Of a DNA stretch of 64,000 bases, positions 35,333 to 43,560 are shown one piece after another. The DNA comes from Caulobacter hibisci. Lineage in GTDB: Bacteria; Pseudomonadota; Alphaproteobacteria; Caulobacterales; Caulobacteraceae. Where the stretch lies: positions 62,001-126,000 of the forward strand of contig NZ_JADWOX010000016.1 of NCBI RefSeq assembly GCF_016135805.1, written 5' to 3'. A program made the translations under genes and the position numbers. Every line of letters starts with the position of its first letter. Positions within the stretch are counted from its first letter, which is position 1. The notes under the pieces are model-generated. The model made no database searches and was not told where the DNA came from. It saw only the letters and a list, made by a program, of their open reading frames with translations.

Positions 35333-35445
35333 TGCCATGTATCGGATCGAATTGTTCAATCGCGACCAGCATCGAGCGGGCCACCTCATCGCAGGAGCCT
35401 AGTCCCGAGCCCCTTCGACGCCGACGCGTCGGGCTCGGGACGAAA
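35333..35445 (+). ncRNA. Candidate small RNA or leaderless mini-ORF unit
   Basis: From the predicted start site, an ATG at 35337 opens a 21-codon frame (MYRIELFNRDQHRAGHLIAG, one more Ala, then TAG 35400-35402). The stop runs directly into an 11-bp perfect stem (GTCCCGAGCCC at 35402-35412 with GGGCTCGGGAC at 35431-35441). The unit could be a small RNA with a 3' hairpin, or a leaderless peptide gene. No U-run follows the stem. The 424-bp space 35182-35605 otherwise holds no gene that I can support. Confidence 0.4.
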
Positions 35446-35605
35446 ATCAACGCGACAACGTCGTTGCGCAAGACTTCGCGACCAGCAGGTCCGAGGCTTC
35501 GCGATCTTGCGCCCTTCCTCCGATTACTGGACCGCGAGCCGATCCTGGCTGCGCCGTGCGACGACGCATGGCCGACCGGCGGGCGCGCGGCCGTGAGAGC
35601 CCGTC

Positions 35606-36220
35606 ATGCACGCCCCCATCTCGCCCGCCCCCTTGCCGCCCGACAACGAAGACCCAGGACCGTGCCCCAGCCCCGGCCAGGGCCTGACCACCGCCGCCGC
35701 CAGCGCCCTGATCGCCGCGGCCGGCGTCGTCGAGGACGCCTGGACCCACACCGCCCCGCGCGAGGCCGCCACGCGGCTGTCGCTGCACGCCGAGGAACTG
35801 GCCAGCTCGCCCCTGGCCCGCGACCAGTTGCTGAGCCGCGCCCTGGAGTTGGCGGCGCAGGATCTGGAGGCCGGCCGCCGCCCCCTCGCCCACTGGCCGC
35901 TGTTCTTCGCCCGCGACCTGGCCCCGCCGGCCGAGGCCCGCGAGGACGTGCGCGACTGGGTGTTGGCGCATGCCGAAAAGGAGGGGGCCGACCCGATGCT
36001 GGCCGACGGCGAGGCCGTGGCCCAGGCGGTCGAGGCCCGCGCGGTGCGCGAGCTGGGCGACGCCTTCGAGACGGCGCGCGGCCTCACCCGCCGGCTGCGG
36101 GTCGAGGCGTGGCTGCAGATGGTCCTGTGGGACGACCCCCGCATCCCGGCCAATGCCGAGACCCGCTGGCTGATGCGCGCCGGCGGCCGCCGCCTGATGG
36201 CGCGACTGGGGGAGGCGTGA
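35606..36220 (+). CDS. Hypothetical alpha-helical protein
   Basis: A 204-aa, mostly helical, acidic protein without signal peptide or membrane segment. After a Pro-rich N-terminus (MHAPISPAPLPPDNEDPGPC) come helices such as TRLSLHAEELASSPLARDQL, RPLAHWPLFFARDLAPPAEA and EAWLQMVLWDDPRIPA. I do not recognise the family. The near-consensus promoter at 35299 could also serve it if transcription reads through the hairpin. Confidence 0.65.
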   Translation: MHAPISPAPLPPDNEDPGPCPSPGQGLTTAAASALIAAAGVVEDAWTHTAPREAATRLSLHAEELASSPLARDQLLSRALELAAQDLEAGRRPLAHWPLFFARDLAPPAEAREDVRDWVLAHAEKEGADPMLADGEAVAQAVEARAVRELGDAFETARGLTRRLRVEAWLQMVLWDDPRIPANAETRWLMRAGGRRLMARLGEA

Positions 36221-36387
36221 GCTCGCCTTATCCCCTTTACCCGCCATTCCCGCTCCAGAGCCAGGGACCTTCACCGCTATCGGCACAGCCCCAGTGAGCG
36301 GACGCCAACAGTGTCTGCAAAGGGTGGAAAACGGTAGCTGTGACCGAACGCCGGATCAGACTTTAATAGGCTCGGCCAGGCGGGCCT

Positions 36388-37494
36388 TCAGTGCGCAGCG
36401 GGCGCGCGCGGCGTCGGATCGGGCGCCCAGCCGAAGTAGGAACCGGCCAGTTCCGCGGCGATGTGTTCGGCGCCGCCGCCCTCGATGTTGGTGAGGACGA
36501 TCACAAGAAAGTCGTCGTCTGGATAGTATTCGAAGGCCGCGGCCCAACCTGGCAAGTTTCCGCCGTGATCCCACAGCCTGTGTCCATGACGCGTTTCCAC
36601 GAAGGAGCCGAGGCCATAGCCGCGATGGTCTTCGTCGGCAAACATCTGCGCCAGCGAGGAGGGCTTGAGGATCTTGTTGCCGTAGAGGGCCTGGCTCCAG
36701 CGGAAGAGGTCGTCGACCGTGGAGTGCAGGCCGCCTGCCGCGTAGGCGGTCGCCGGCGTCATGACCCGCGCGTTCCTCGGCTGGCCATCGACGAACCAGT
36801 AGCCGGACGCCCGACCCGGCACGATGTCCTGGCTGTCGTCGTAAGCGGTGTGGGTGAGGCCGAGAGGGCGCAGGAGATGGTCGCGAACGTAGTCCGGATA
36901 GGATTCTTTGCTCACACGCTCGATGATCATGCCGAGCAGGGCGTAACCCGTGTTGCTGTAGTTGAACCGGGTTCCTGGCGGGAAATCCAGCGGCATATCT
37001 CGAACGAGATCGGCGAGCTGCGGCGGGGTCAGGTCAAGGCGCGCCGGACCGCGGATGAAGCCGTTGACCTGAACATAGTCGTGAATTCCGGAGGTGTGGT
37101 TGAGGAGCTGGCGCACCGTTACTGCCGACCAGGCAGCGGGAACGGCATCGAGGTAGCTGCCGATCGGATCGTCGAGGCGGATCTTCCCGCTCTCAACGAG
37201 CTGCAGGATTGCGACCGCGGTGAATGGCTTGCTCGTGGAGCCGACACGAAAAACAGTCTCGGGCGTGATCGGGGCGTTTAGCTCCCGGTTCGCAAGACCA
37301 TAGGCTCGCCGCAGCAGCGGGCGGCCGTGCGAGGCGATGAGAACAACGCCACTGAAGTCGTCGGCTGCGAGGTGCGTGCGCAGAATGGCGTCGGCTCGGC
37401 TCGGGAAGCCGGTAGCGTCCTTCGCGGAAGCTGGCGACGAGGTAAGCGCGGCGGCCATGGCCGCTGCAGCGAACGCGAAATGACGAATCCCCAT
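36388..37494 (-). CDS. Serine hydrolase, class C beta-lactamase/PBP-like family
   Basis: A 368-aa exported protein (signal FAFAAAAMAAALTSSPASA). The beta-lactamase-family SxxK is Ser86-Thr-Ser-Lys89 in RVGSTSKPF, the YxN motif is in NYSNTGY, and HGG in LWDHGGNLPG replaces KTG. This HxG variant is common in esterase or D-aminopeptidase-like members, so true beta-lactamase activity is doubtful. Third-position base use is less G/C-rich than in most neighbours, hinting at a different origin. It stands alone. Confidence 0.86.
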   Translation of the reverse strand: MGIRHFAFAAAAMAAALTSSPASAKDATGFPSRADAILRTHLAADDFSGVVLIASHGRPLLRRAYGLANRELNAPITPETVFRVGSTSKPFTAVAILQLVESGKIRLDDPIGSYLDAVPAAWSAVTVRQLLNHTSGIHDYVQVNGFIRGPARLDLTPPQLADLVRDMPLDFPPGTRFNYSNTGYALLGMIIERVSKESYPDYVRDHLLRPLGLTHTAYDDSQDIVPGRASGYWFVDGQPRNARVMTPATAYAAGGLHSTVDDLFRWSQALYGNKILKPSSLAQMFADEDHRGYGLGSFVETRHGHRLWDHGGNLPGWAAAFEYYPDDDFLVIVLTNIEGGGAEHIAAELAGSYFGWAPDPTPRAPAAH

Positions 37495-37614
37495 ACTCAC
37501 GAGTTTAGCTTTACCGACCGATGTTCTGCTATGGGTCGCAAGGCGAAGTTGGCCCTGAAGCCCCATCGAGACGCTCAGATGGCCGCCATGAGCAAGCGCC
37601 GGTCTCGGTCAACA

Positions 37615-37743
37615 CCCGCCCTTGTGGCGGGGAAACCCTCCATCAGCCGCAGGGGCGGATGAGGCGGCGTGCTCGGCACGCCGCTGGCGCTTCACCTGCG
37701 AACGGACACAGGGGTTCCCGCCACAAGGGCGGGAATGACGGGA
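37615..37743. repeat. Inverted pair of CCCGCC-CTTGTGGCGGG repeats
   Basis: CCCGCCCTTGTGGCGGG at 37615-37631 and its inverse CCCGCCACAAGGGCGGG at 37717-37733, the latter extended by AATGACGGG as in the hairpin at 19230-19264. The spacer 37495-37773 holds only this element. Confidence 0.85.
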
Positions 37744-37773
37744 AACCTTGGAGGCTTGCGCCCCGGGCCGAAC

Positions 37774-37854
37774 CTAGTCGATGCGGCCGAATTCGAAGGC
37801 GTTGAGGCCGACGATGACGCCCAGGAAGATGGCGATGATCAGGATCGCGAGCAT
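37774..37854 (-). CDS. 26-aa single-span membrane microprotein
   Basis: ATG 37854 to TAG 37774 encodes a hydrophobic helix (MLAILIIAIFLGVIVGLNAF) and a short polar tail (EFGRID). GGAG lies eight bases before the ATG, which is ideal spacing. The length and composition resemble known bacterial small membrane proteins that modulate larger complexes. The partner is unknown. The codons are those of the genome. Confidence 0.6.
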   Translation of the reverse strand: MLAILIIAIFLGVIVGLNAFEFGRID

Positions 37855-37961
37855 GGGGCGTCTCCGGTTGTTGTCGTTGTTTCCTGTCCAGCGGCTTTAG
37901 CGGCCAATGTTCGCCGGAGCAAGGCCTGCCGCCGGGCGGCGAAACGCTCTAGGCTGACGCC

Positions 37962-38432
37962 ATGCTCTGGCGCCGCAAGGTCGAACCCTTCACCCGTCCG
38001 CTCGTCTATGCCTGGTTCAGGCTGAACCGGGGCCTGACTCTGGGCGTGCGCGGCGTGGTGACCGACGGCGAGGGCCGGGTGCTGCTGCTGCAGCACACCT
38101 ATGTGCCCGGCTGGTACCTGCCCGGCGGCGGGGTGGAAAAGCGCGAGACGGCGGAGACCGCCCTGGCGCGCGAGATGCAGGAGGAGGCCGGCGTCCGCGT
38201 GCTGGGTCGACCGACCTTGCTTTCGGTGCACAGCAACGAGCCGCGCCATCCGGGCGACCATGTGCTGGTCTATCGCGTCCATGCCTGGGAGCCCTGCGCG
38301 TCCTCGGCCCAGGGCGAGATCCACGAACTGGCCTGGTTCGCCCCCGACGCCCTGCCCGAAGACGTCACCCCCGCCACCCGCCAGCGCATCGCCGAGGCCC
38401 TTGCCGGGGCGGAGACGGATCCGATGTGGTGA
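37962..38432 (+). CDS. NUDIX hydrolase
   Basis: A 156-aa enzyme of the NUDIX superfamily, which hydrolyses nucleoside diphosphates linked to another group. The Nudix box G-x5-E-x7-REUxEExGU is complete at 56-78 (GGVEKRE ... REMQEEAGV). The N-terminal 25 residues (RPLVYAWFRLNRGLTLGVRG) are typical of a subgroup common in alphaproteobacteria. It precedes ychF on the same strand by 75 bp. The substrate is not predictable. Confidence 0.9.
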   Translation: MLWRRKVEPFTRPLVYAWFRLNRGLTLGVRGVVTDGEGRVLLLQHTYVPGWYLPGGGVEKRETAETALAREMQEEAGVRVLGRPTLLSVHSNEPRHPGDHVLVYRVHAWEPCASSAQGEIHELAWFAPDALPEDVTPATRQRIAEALAGAETDPMW

Positions 38433-38507
38433 TGGCCGGCATGGTGAGGGCGGACTTCCCCCGCGATCCGTGCTAAGCGCCCGGCCAACGAAATTCACGA
38501 GAGTTCC

Positions 38508-39608
38508 ATGGCCCTGAAAGTCGCCATCGTCGGCCTGCCCAACGTCGGCAAGTCCACCCTGTTCAACGCCCTGACCCAGACGGCGTCGGCCCAGGCCGCC
38601 AACTATCCGTTCTGCACCATCGAGCCCAACACCGGCGAAGTCGCCGTGCCGGAACCTCGCCTGGACGCCCTGGCCAAGATCGCCGGCTCCAAGGAGATCA
38701 TCCCGGCCCGGATCACCTTCGTCGACATCGCCGGCCTGGTGCGCGGCGCGTCCAAGGGCGAGGGCCTGGGCAACCAGTTCCTGGCCAACATCCGCGACTG
38801 CGACGCCGTGGCCTTCGTGGCCCGCTGCTTCGAGGACGGCGACATCGTCCACGTGGAAGGCCGCATCGACCCGCTGAGCGATCTCGAGATCATCGAGATG
38901 GAGCTGATGCTGGCCGACCTGGAAAGCCTGGAAAAGCGCGTTCCGGCCCTGGAGAAGCGCGCCAAGGTGGGCGCCGACAAGGAAAGCGCCAACACCCTGC
39001 GCCTGGCCAACATCGCCCTGGCCCTGCTGCGCGAAGGCCGCCCGGCCCGCGCCGCCAAGATCGACGCCGACGACGAAAAAGCCTGGCACATGCTGCAGCT
39101 GCTGACCTCGCTGCCGGCGCTCTATGTCTGCAACGTCGACGAAGGCAGCGCCGACAAGGGCAACAAGTACAGCGACCTGGTGACCGAACGCGCCGCCAAG
39201 GACAACGCCAAGTCGGTGGTGATCTCGGCCCAGATCGAGAGCGAGATCGCCCTGCTCGACGCCGAGGAGCGCGCCGAATTCCTGGAGACCCTGGGCCTCG
39301 AAGAGCCGGGCCTCAACCGCCTGATCCGCGAAGCCTACAAGCTGCTGGACCTGCAGACCTATTTCACGGTCGGCCCCAAGGAAGCCCGCGCCTGGACCAT
39401 CCATGTCGGCGACACCGGCCCGCAGGCGGCCGGCGTCATCCACACCGACTTCGAGAAGGGCTACATCCGCGCCGAGACCATCGCCTACGAGGACTTCGTC
39501 AAGCTGGGCGGCGAAAACGGCGCCAAGGAAGCCGGCAAGATGCGGGCCGAAGGCAAGGACTACGTCGTCAAGGACGGCGACGTGATGCACTTCCGCTTCA
39601 ACGTCTGA
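38508..39608 (+). CDS. ychF: Ribosome-associated ATPase/GTPase YchF
   Basis: A 366-aa Obg-family P-loop protein of the YchF/OLA1 group, which binds ribosomes and prefers ATP. G1 is GLPNVGKS (9-16), with the Obg-type G3 in DIAGLVRGASKGEGLGNQFL. The nucleotide-specificity motif is NVDE rather than NKxD, as expected for the ATP-binding YchF group. The C-terminal TGS-like domain ends in KDGDVMHFRFNV. A hairpin terminator follows. Length is normal. Confidence 0.96.
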   Translation: MALKVAIVGLPNVGKSTLFNALTQTASAQAANYPFCTIEPNTGEVAVPEPRLDALAKIAGSKEIIPARITFVDIAGLVRGASKGEGLGNQFLANIRDCDAVAFVARCFEDGDIVHVEGRIDPLSDLEIIEMELMLADLESLEKRVPALEKRAKVGADKESANTLRLANIALALLREGRPARAAKIDADDEKAWHMLQLLTSLPALYVCNVDEGSADKGNKYSDLVTERAAKDNAKSVVISAQIESEIALLDAEERAEFLETLGLEEPGLNRLIREAYKLLDLQTYFTVGPKEARAWTIHVGDTGPQAAGVIHTDFEKGYIRAETIAYEDFVKLGGENGAKEAGKMRAEGKDYVVKDGDVMHFRFNV

Positions 39609-39614
39609 TCCGAA

Positions 39615-39648
39615 CGGGCCCGGAGCCAAGCCGCTCCGGGCCCGATTT
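39615..39648 (+). terminator. Hairpin terminator after ychF
   Basis: CGGGCCCGGAG pairs with CTCCGGGCCCG around an eight-base loop and is followed by ATTT. It lies six bp after the ychF stop codon. Confidence 0.8.
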
Positions 39649-39743
39649 GCATCTCGGTCGCGTTGACCGAGAAACGCAACATCGCCACACTCCTCGCGTG
39701 AGTATCCTCGGCTTTTCCGGGGCGTGGCCGGGGGGCTGTTTCG

Positions 39744-40721
39744 ATGCTGGAAGCTTTGTTGGCCCTGTCGCTGCTGTTGCAGCCCGGGGCGGGCGAGTTG
39801 ACGCCAGGCTGGGGGCAGCAGCGCCCTGCCATGCCCGTCCTGCCCGGCGTCACCGGCAAGTCGGCCGCGGCGACGCTGGCCCCTCCCGACTGCCAGCGCT
39901 GGACGCCCAAGCGCCACCCCCTTTCGGTGATCGGGGTCTGCGGCGCCCAGGAGACCACCATCACCCGCGCGAACGCCTCCCGGCTGTCGCGGCACTGGTC
40001 GGGACTGAGCGCCGAAGGCCCGACCCTGCAGGTGACCAAGGGCGCCACGGCCCCCGGCGGCGAGGTGTTCCGCATCCAGGTGCGACAGGGTTATGGCGGC
40101 GTGCTGACCAGCGACCTCAACGGCAAGACCTGGGGCGGCGGCGGGCGCCGCTTCCTGCCGGCCGGAACGCCGGTCTACGCCGTGGCCGATTTCAACCACC
40201 CCAACTTCCCCGGCGCCCCGCTCTTCCTGTGGTGCGGACCGATCGCCGCGGGCAAGTCCGCCACCACGCCCGACCGCGCCCTGTGCTTCGTCGACCATAC
40301 CGGCCGCAGGACGCCGCCGGGGCTGATCGCGTCGATGAACATGGTGATGATGTCGGGCGACGGCGCCAGCCCCTATGCACCGGCGACGATCCAGTTCGCC
40401 TATTCGCCGCCGGTGTCGCCGGCCGACGCCCGGCCGACGAACCAGTCCTATCCCTTCGCCATGACGCTGACCGTGCGCTGGAAGCCGGAAGGCCCGCGCG
40501 GCGCGCGGTTCGAGGCCCTGCTCGACGACGGAACCAGCGGCCCGCAAGTGCTGCGCGACTGGGTGGACCCGTCGGCCGCCGACTTCGACCACGAGATGCT
40601 GCTGGGCGGCGGCCACATCCGCTACCAGCGGATCGGCGACACCCTGATGGCGGCGATGATCGAGCCTGTCGAGACCGACGGCCTGGTCTTCTTCACCGCG
40701 GACCGGGGCAGCCTGCGTTGA
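39744..40721 (+). CDS. Probable envelope protein, unknown
   Basis: A 325-aa protein with a hydrophobic N-terminus (MLEALLALSLLLQPGAG) that may be a signal peptide. Three Cys occur in short contexts (PPDCQRW, GVCGAQE, LWCGPI) and a fourth in RALCFVDHTGR. No catalytic motif is evident. Its stop codon overlaps the TTG start of the L,D-transpeptidase, so it heads a coupled operon (39744-41900) of envelope-type genes. The family is not recognised. Confidence 0.65.
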   Translation: MLEALLALSLLLQPGAGELTPGWGQQRPAMPVLPGVTGKSAAATLAPPDCQRWTPKRHPLSVIGVCGAQETTITRANASRLSRHWSGLSAEGPTLQVTKGATAPGGEVFRIQVRQGYGGVLTSDLNGKTWGGGGRRFLPAGTPVYAVADFNHPNFPGAPLFLWCGPIAAGKSATTPDRALCFVDHTGRRTPPGLIASMNMVMMSGDGASPYAPATIQFAYSPPVSPADARPTNQSYPFAMTLTVRWKPEGPRGARFEALLDDGTSGPQVLRDWVDPSAADFDHEMLLGGGHIRYQRIGDTLMAAMIEPVETDGLVFFTADRGSLR

Positions 40722-41245
40722 GCCGGCGGATCATAACGGCCGCCTTGGCGGGTCTGGGTCCGGCGAGCTTGGGCCTGGCCGGCTGCCACGCCGCCACCGC
40801 CCAGCCGCCCGCCGTCGAGGGTTCGGTCGACCGGATCGTCATCGAGAAGGCCGCCCACCGCATGAGCCTCTATGCGGGCGAGCGCCTGGTGCGGACCTAC
40901 GAGGTCTCGCTGGGCGGCGGCGGCCTCGAGCCCAAGGCCCGGCAGGGCGACCGACGTACGCCCGAGGGCGACTACCGCATCACCGGCCGCAATCCCAGGA
41001 GCCGCTATCACCTGGCCCTGCGCATCGGCTATCCGACTCCGGCCCAGGTCGCGGCGGCCAAGGCGGCGGGGATCGATCCCGGCGGCGACATCATGATCCA
41101 CGGCCTGCCCAACGGCCAGGGCGGCGTGGCTTCGCTGTACAAAGGCCAGGACTGGACCGACGGCTGCGTGGCCGTGAGCGACGTCGAGATCGAGGAGGTC
41201 TGGCGGCTGACGCGCGACGGGGCGAGCGTGAGGATCACCCCATGA
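40718..41245 (+). CDS. L,D-transpeptidase (YkuD domain), probable lipoprotein
   Basis: A 175-aa exported enzyme. The N-terminal LAGLGPASLGLAGC is a signal peptide with a lipobox-like LAGC. The YkuD core has MSLYAGERLVRTYEVSLGGG, catalytic-site His128 in MIHGLPNG and nucleophile Cys150 in WTDGCVAVSD. Such enzymes make 3-3 peptidoglycan cross-links or attach proteins to the wall. It starts at TTG 40718 within the stop codon of the upstream gene and overlaps the next gene by 4 bp (ATGA), a strong coupling signature. Confidence 0.9.
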   Translation: MSRRIITAALAGLGPASLGLAGCHAATAQPPAVEGSVDRIVIEKAAHRMSLYAGERLVRTYEVSLGGGGLEPKARQGDRRTPEGDYRITGRNPRSRYHLALRIGYPTPAQVAAAKAAGIDPGGDIMIHGLPNGQGGVASLYKGQDWTDGCVAVSDVEIEEVWRLTRDGASVRITP

Positions 41246-41727
41246 ATGCAGCGCCCTTGCTGGTCCGGCCGCACTGGCGCCGGATGGCCTTCCGGAGCGG
41301 GGCGGTCCTGCTCGGCTTCATCGGCTGGGACCTCTACGAACTGTTCGTCACCCACGAACCGGACGGCTGGATGACCCCCACCCTGGGGGCGGTCACCCTG
41401 GCGCTGAGCCTGGCCCTGGTCCTGCGCGACAAGCGCCCGCGCCTGGTCGTCGGCCCCGAGGGGATCCATTGGCGCGCGCACGGCCAGGATCCGCTTGTCT
41501 TCCTGCCCTGGGATGAGATCGTGGCGGTCGAGATTCACGCCTCGCGCGAGGACGGCCAGGTCCTGAGGCTGACCCTGCAGCCCCTGCCCGTGCTGCAGCG
41601 GGTGGCGTCGGACCAGATGAACGGCCGCCGTCTCGACATCCCCCTCGACCCCCTCGAACTGCAGCCACACGTGCTGATCGCCGCCATCCAACGGCGCGCG
41701 CCGCACGTGCAGGACCGGACGTCGTGA
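41242..41727 (+). CDS. Small membrane protein with PH-like C-terminal part
   Basis: A 161-aa protein with two N-terminal hydrophobic segments (SGAVLLGFIGWDLYELFV and LGAVTLALSLALVLRD). A C-terminal soluble part (VVGPEGIHWRAHGQDPLVFL, then PWDEIVAVEIHA) resembles bacterial PH-like domains. It overlaps both the L,D-transpeptidase gene and the following 58-codon gene by 4 bp. The role is unknown but the coupling suggests a shared envelope function. Confidence 0.7.
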   Translation: MNAAPLLVRPHWRRMAFRSGAVLLGFIGWDLYELFVTHEPDGWMTPTLGAVTLALSLALVLRDKRPRLVVGPEGIHWRAHGQDPLVFLPWDEIVAVEIHASREDGQVLRLTLQPLPVLQRVASDQMNGRRLDIPLDPLELQPHVLIAAIQRRAPHVQDRTS

Positions 41728-41900
41728 GCGAGACGATCGAGATCCCGCGCCTGCCGCTGGTCGTGCGGCCGTCGCTGCTGGCTGGGCTTCCTGGCCGCGC
41801 CGCGATCCCGATCCGTCAACAGAACACCTGGGGCGAGGACCTGCCCGATCTGGTCCGCGCCCTGGCCCCGCACGTGCCGGCGATCACGTTCGAGGACTGA
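41724..41900 (+). CDS. 58-aa protein, possible truncated copy of the upstream gene's C-terminus
   Basis: GTG 41724 overlaps the previous stop codon (GTGA) and the frame ends at TGA 41898. The protein (start MSETIEIPRLPLVVRPSLLA) shows a loose similarity to the upstream protein's end: GRAAIPIRQQ and LVRALAPHVPA against GRRLDIPLDP and LIAAIQRRAPHVQ. It may be the remains of a duplicated PH-like gene or a genuine small subunit. Translation is plausible because of the coupling. Confidence 0.55.
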   Translation: MSETIEIPRLPLVVRPSLLAGLPGRAAIPIRQQNTWGEDLPDLVRALAPHVPAITFED

Positions 41901-41976
41901 GCAGCGCCGCCGCCGGCCTTGACCGAAACGGCGGCGCGGGTCTGGATGCGCCCGCCAACCGCGCCGGGAGACCCGC

Positions 41977-42660
41977 ATGTCCGACACCCTCACCCTGACC
42001 TCCGCCGTCGACGGCTTCGCCTTCTCGGCCCGGCGCGTGCAGCCCCAGGGGCCGCGCAAGGGCGGGGTGGTGGTGATCCAGGAGATCTTCGGCATCGACA
42101 GCTACATCCAGGCCGACCTCGAGCGCTGGGCCGCGCGCGGCTACGAGGCGATCGCCCCGTCGCTGTTCGACCGCGTCACCCCTGGTTACGTGGCCGAGCA
42201 CGATCCCGAAGGCTTCCAGACCGGCGTGGCCAATGTCGGCAAGGTGGGAATCCCGGCCATGCTGTCGGACATCCAGGCCTGCATCGACGCCCTGACGGGC
42301 GCGGGTCCGGTGTTCGCCGTGGGCTACTGCCTGGGCGGCTCGCTGGTCTGGCAGGCGGCCGCCAAGCTGACGGGCCTGGCGGCCGGCTCCAGCTATTATG
42401 GCAGCCAGGTGGGGGCCAACGCCGCCCTGCCGCTGTCGTGCCCAGTGATCGTCCACCTGGGGGCCAAGGACGGCCACATCCCGGCCGACACGGTGAAGGC
42501 CGCCGTCGAGGCCGCCCATCCCGACGTGCCGGTCTATGTCTATGCAAACAGCGGCCACGGCTTCAACAACGACGGCCGGCCCGACAGCGACCTGGCCGAC
42601 GCCGAGCTGGCCCGCGAGCGGACCGTGGCCCTGTTCGAAGCCAACGGCGCCGGGGCATGA
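41977..42660 (+). CDS. Dienelactone hydrolase family protein (first of a tandem pair)
   Basis: A 227-aa alpha/beta hydrolase of the dienelactone hydrolase family. The nucleophile is Cys118 in VGYCLGG, as in true dienelactone hydrolases, with the oxyanion region in VIQEIFGIDSYIQ, an acid in HLGAKDGHIP and His in NSGHGFNND. It probably opens a lactone or ester in aromatic-compound breakdown, but the substrate is not fixed. It overlaps its paralogue downstream by 4 bp (ATGA). Confidence 0.9.
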   Translation: MSDTLTLTSAVDGFAFSARRVQPQGPRKGGVVVIQEIFGIDSYIQADLERWAARGYEAIAPSLFDRVTPGYVAEHDPEGFQTGVANVGKVGIPAMLSDIQACIDALTGAGPVFAVGYCLGGSLVWQAAAKLTGLAAGSSYYGSQVGANAALPLSCPVIVHLGAKDGHIPADTVKAAVEAAHPDVPVYVYANSGHGFNNDGRPDSDLADAELARERTVALFEANGAGA

Positions 42661-43337
42661 GCGGAACCCGCATCGCCCTGGCCGACCGCGACGGCGGCCC
42701 GTTCTCGGCCTTCCACGTGGCGCCGGGCGAGGCGCGGCGCGGCGGGCTGGTGGTGCTGCACGCCATCTGGGGCGTCACCCCGCACATCCGCGAGTTCAGC
42801 GAGAGCCTGGCCGAGCACGGCTACGAGGTGATCGCCCCCGACCTGCTCGACGCCGCCGACGCCGCCTGGCCGGAGCTCAACACCGAGCCGGCCATCCTCG
42901 ACGACCGCATGGCCCTGGGCGAGCAGGCCGGCTGGGGCGCGGCCAGCGTGCCGCGCGTGCAGGCCGCCATCGACGCCCTGGGCGGACCGGTGTTCGTGGT
43001 CGGCTTCTGCTTTGGCGGCACGACGGCTTGGCTTTCGGCCACGCGCGCCACCGGCGTGACGGCGGTCTCGGCCTTCTACGGCGGCGACATCGTTTCCTAT
43101 CGGGGCGAGACGCCCAAGGTCCCGACCATCCTGCACTTCGGCAAGACCGACCCGATGATCCCCCTGGCCGACGTCGAGGCCATCGCCGCCGCCCATCCGG
43201 AGCTGCCGATCTTCCAGTACGAGGCCGGCCACGCCTTCGTCGCCCCCAGCGGCCACCACCCCGACAGCGCCCGGCTGGCGATGCTGCGCACGCTTCAGCT
43301 GTTCCAGAGGTCGGGCGGGAGCAAGGGGGAGGCCTGA
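42657..43337 (+). CDS. Dienelactone hydrolase family protein (second of a tandem pair)
   Basis: A 226-aa paralogue of the upstream hydrolase with the nucleophile at the same position (Cys118 in VGFCFGG). The acid lies in HFGKTDPMIPL and the His in EAGHAFV. A tandem duplication with retained active sites suggests division of substrates or a heteromeric enzyme. The last residues (GSKGEA) are encoded by the first copy of a 20-bp direct repeat, so the C-terminus may have been altered. Confidence 0.9.
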   Translation: MSGTRIALADRDGGPFSAFHVAPGEARRGGLVVLHAIWGVTPHIREFSESLAEHGYEVIAPDLLDAADAAWPELNTEPAILDDRMALGEQAGWGAASVPRVQAAIDALGGPVFVVGFCFGGTTAWLSATRATGVTAVSAFYGGDIVSYRGETPKVPTILHFGKTDPMIPLADVEAIAAAHPELPIFQYEAGHAFVAPSGHHPDSARLAMLRTLQLFQRSGGSKGEA

Positions 43338-43369
43338 GGCAGGGCCTTAGGAGCAAGGGGGAGACCTGA
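43318..43369. repeat. 20-bp direct repeat at the end of the second hydrolase gene
   Basis: GGAGCAAGGGGGAGGCCTGA (43318-43337), which includes the stop codon, recurs with one mismatch at 43350-43369. A small duplication around the stop codon is the simplest explanation. Confidence 0.85.
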
Positions 43370-43560
43370 CGGCGGCGGGCCGTCGGGCCTCCCCTTCCCC
43401 GGACGCACGCCCCCACGCACATCTTGGGCTTTCCCGGGGTCGGGGCGTGTGGAGACACCGCCGACCGGGGCGCGAGATGTAGCAATAGCCGTAAAATCTG
43501 TAAGCGACGGCGACCCAAAATGGGTATCACTCGGGGCTTCCCCGTTTGGCGCCCCCGAAG

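Noticed and set aside
36388..37494. Acquired beta-lactamase resistance gene
   Set aside because: SxxK and YxN are present but the third motif is HGG rather than KTG, and there is no mobile element; esterase or peptidase-like activity is more likely.
37839..40616. A 925-codon open frame on the minus strand
   Set aside because: It runs antisense to NUDIX, ychF and the envelope gene, is rich in Gly/Ala/His/Gln low-complexity sequence and reflects the lack of stop codons in high-GC DNA.
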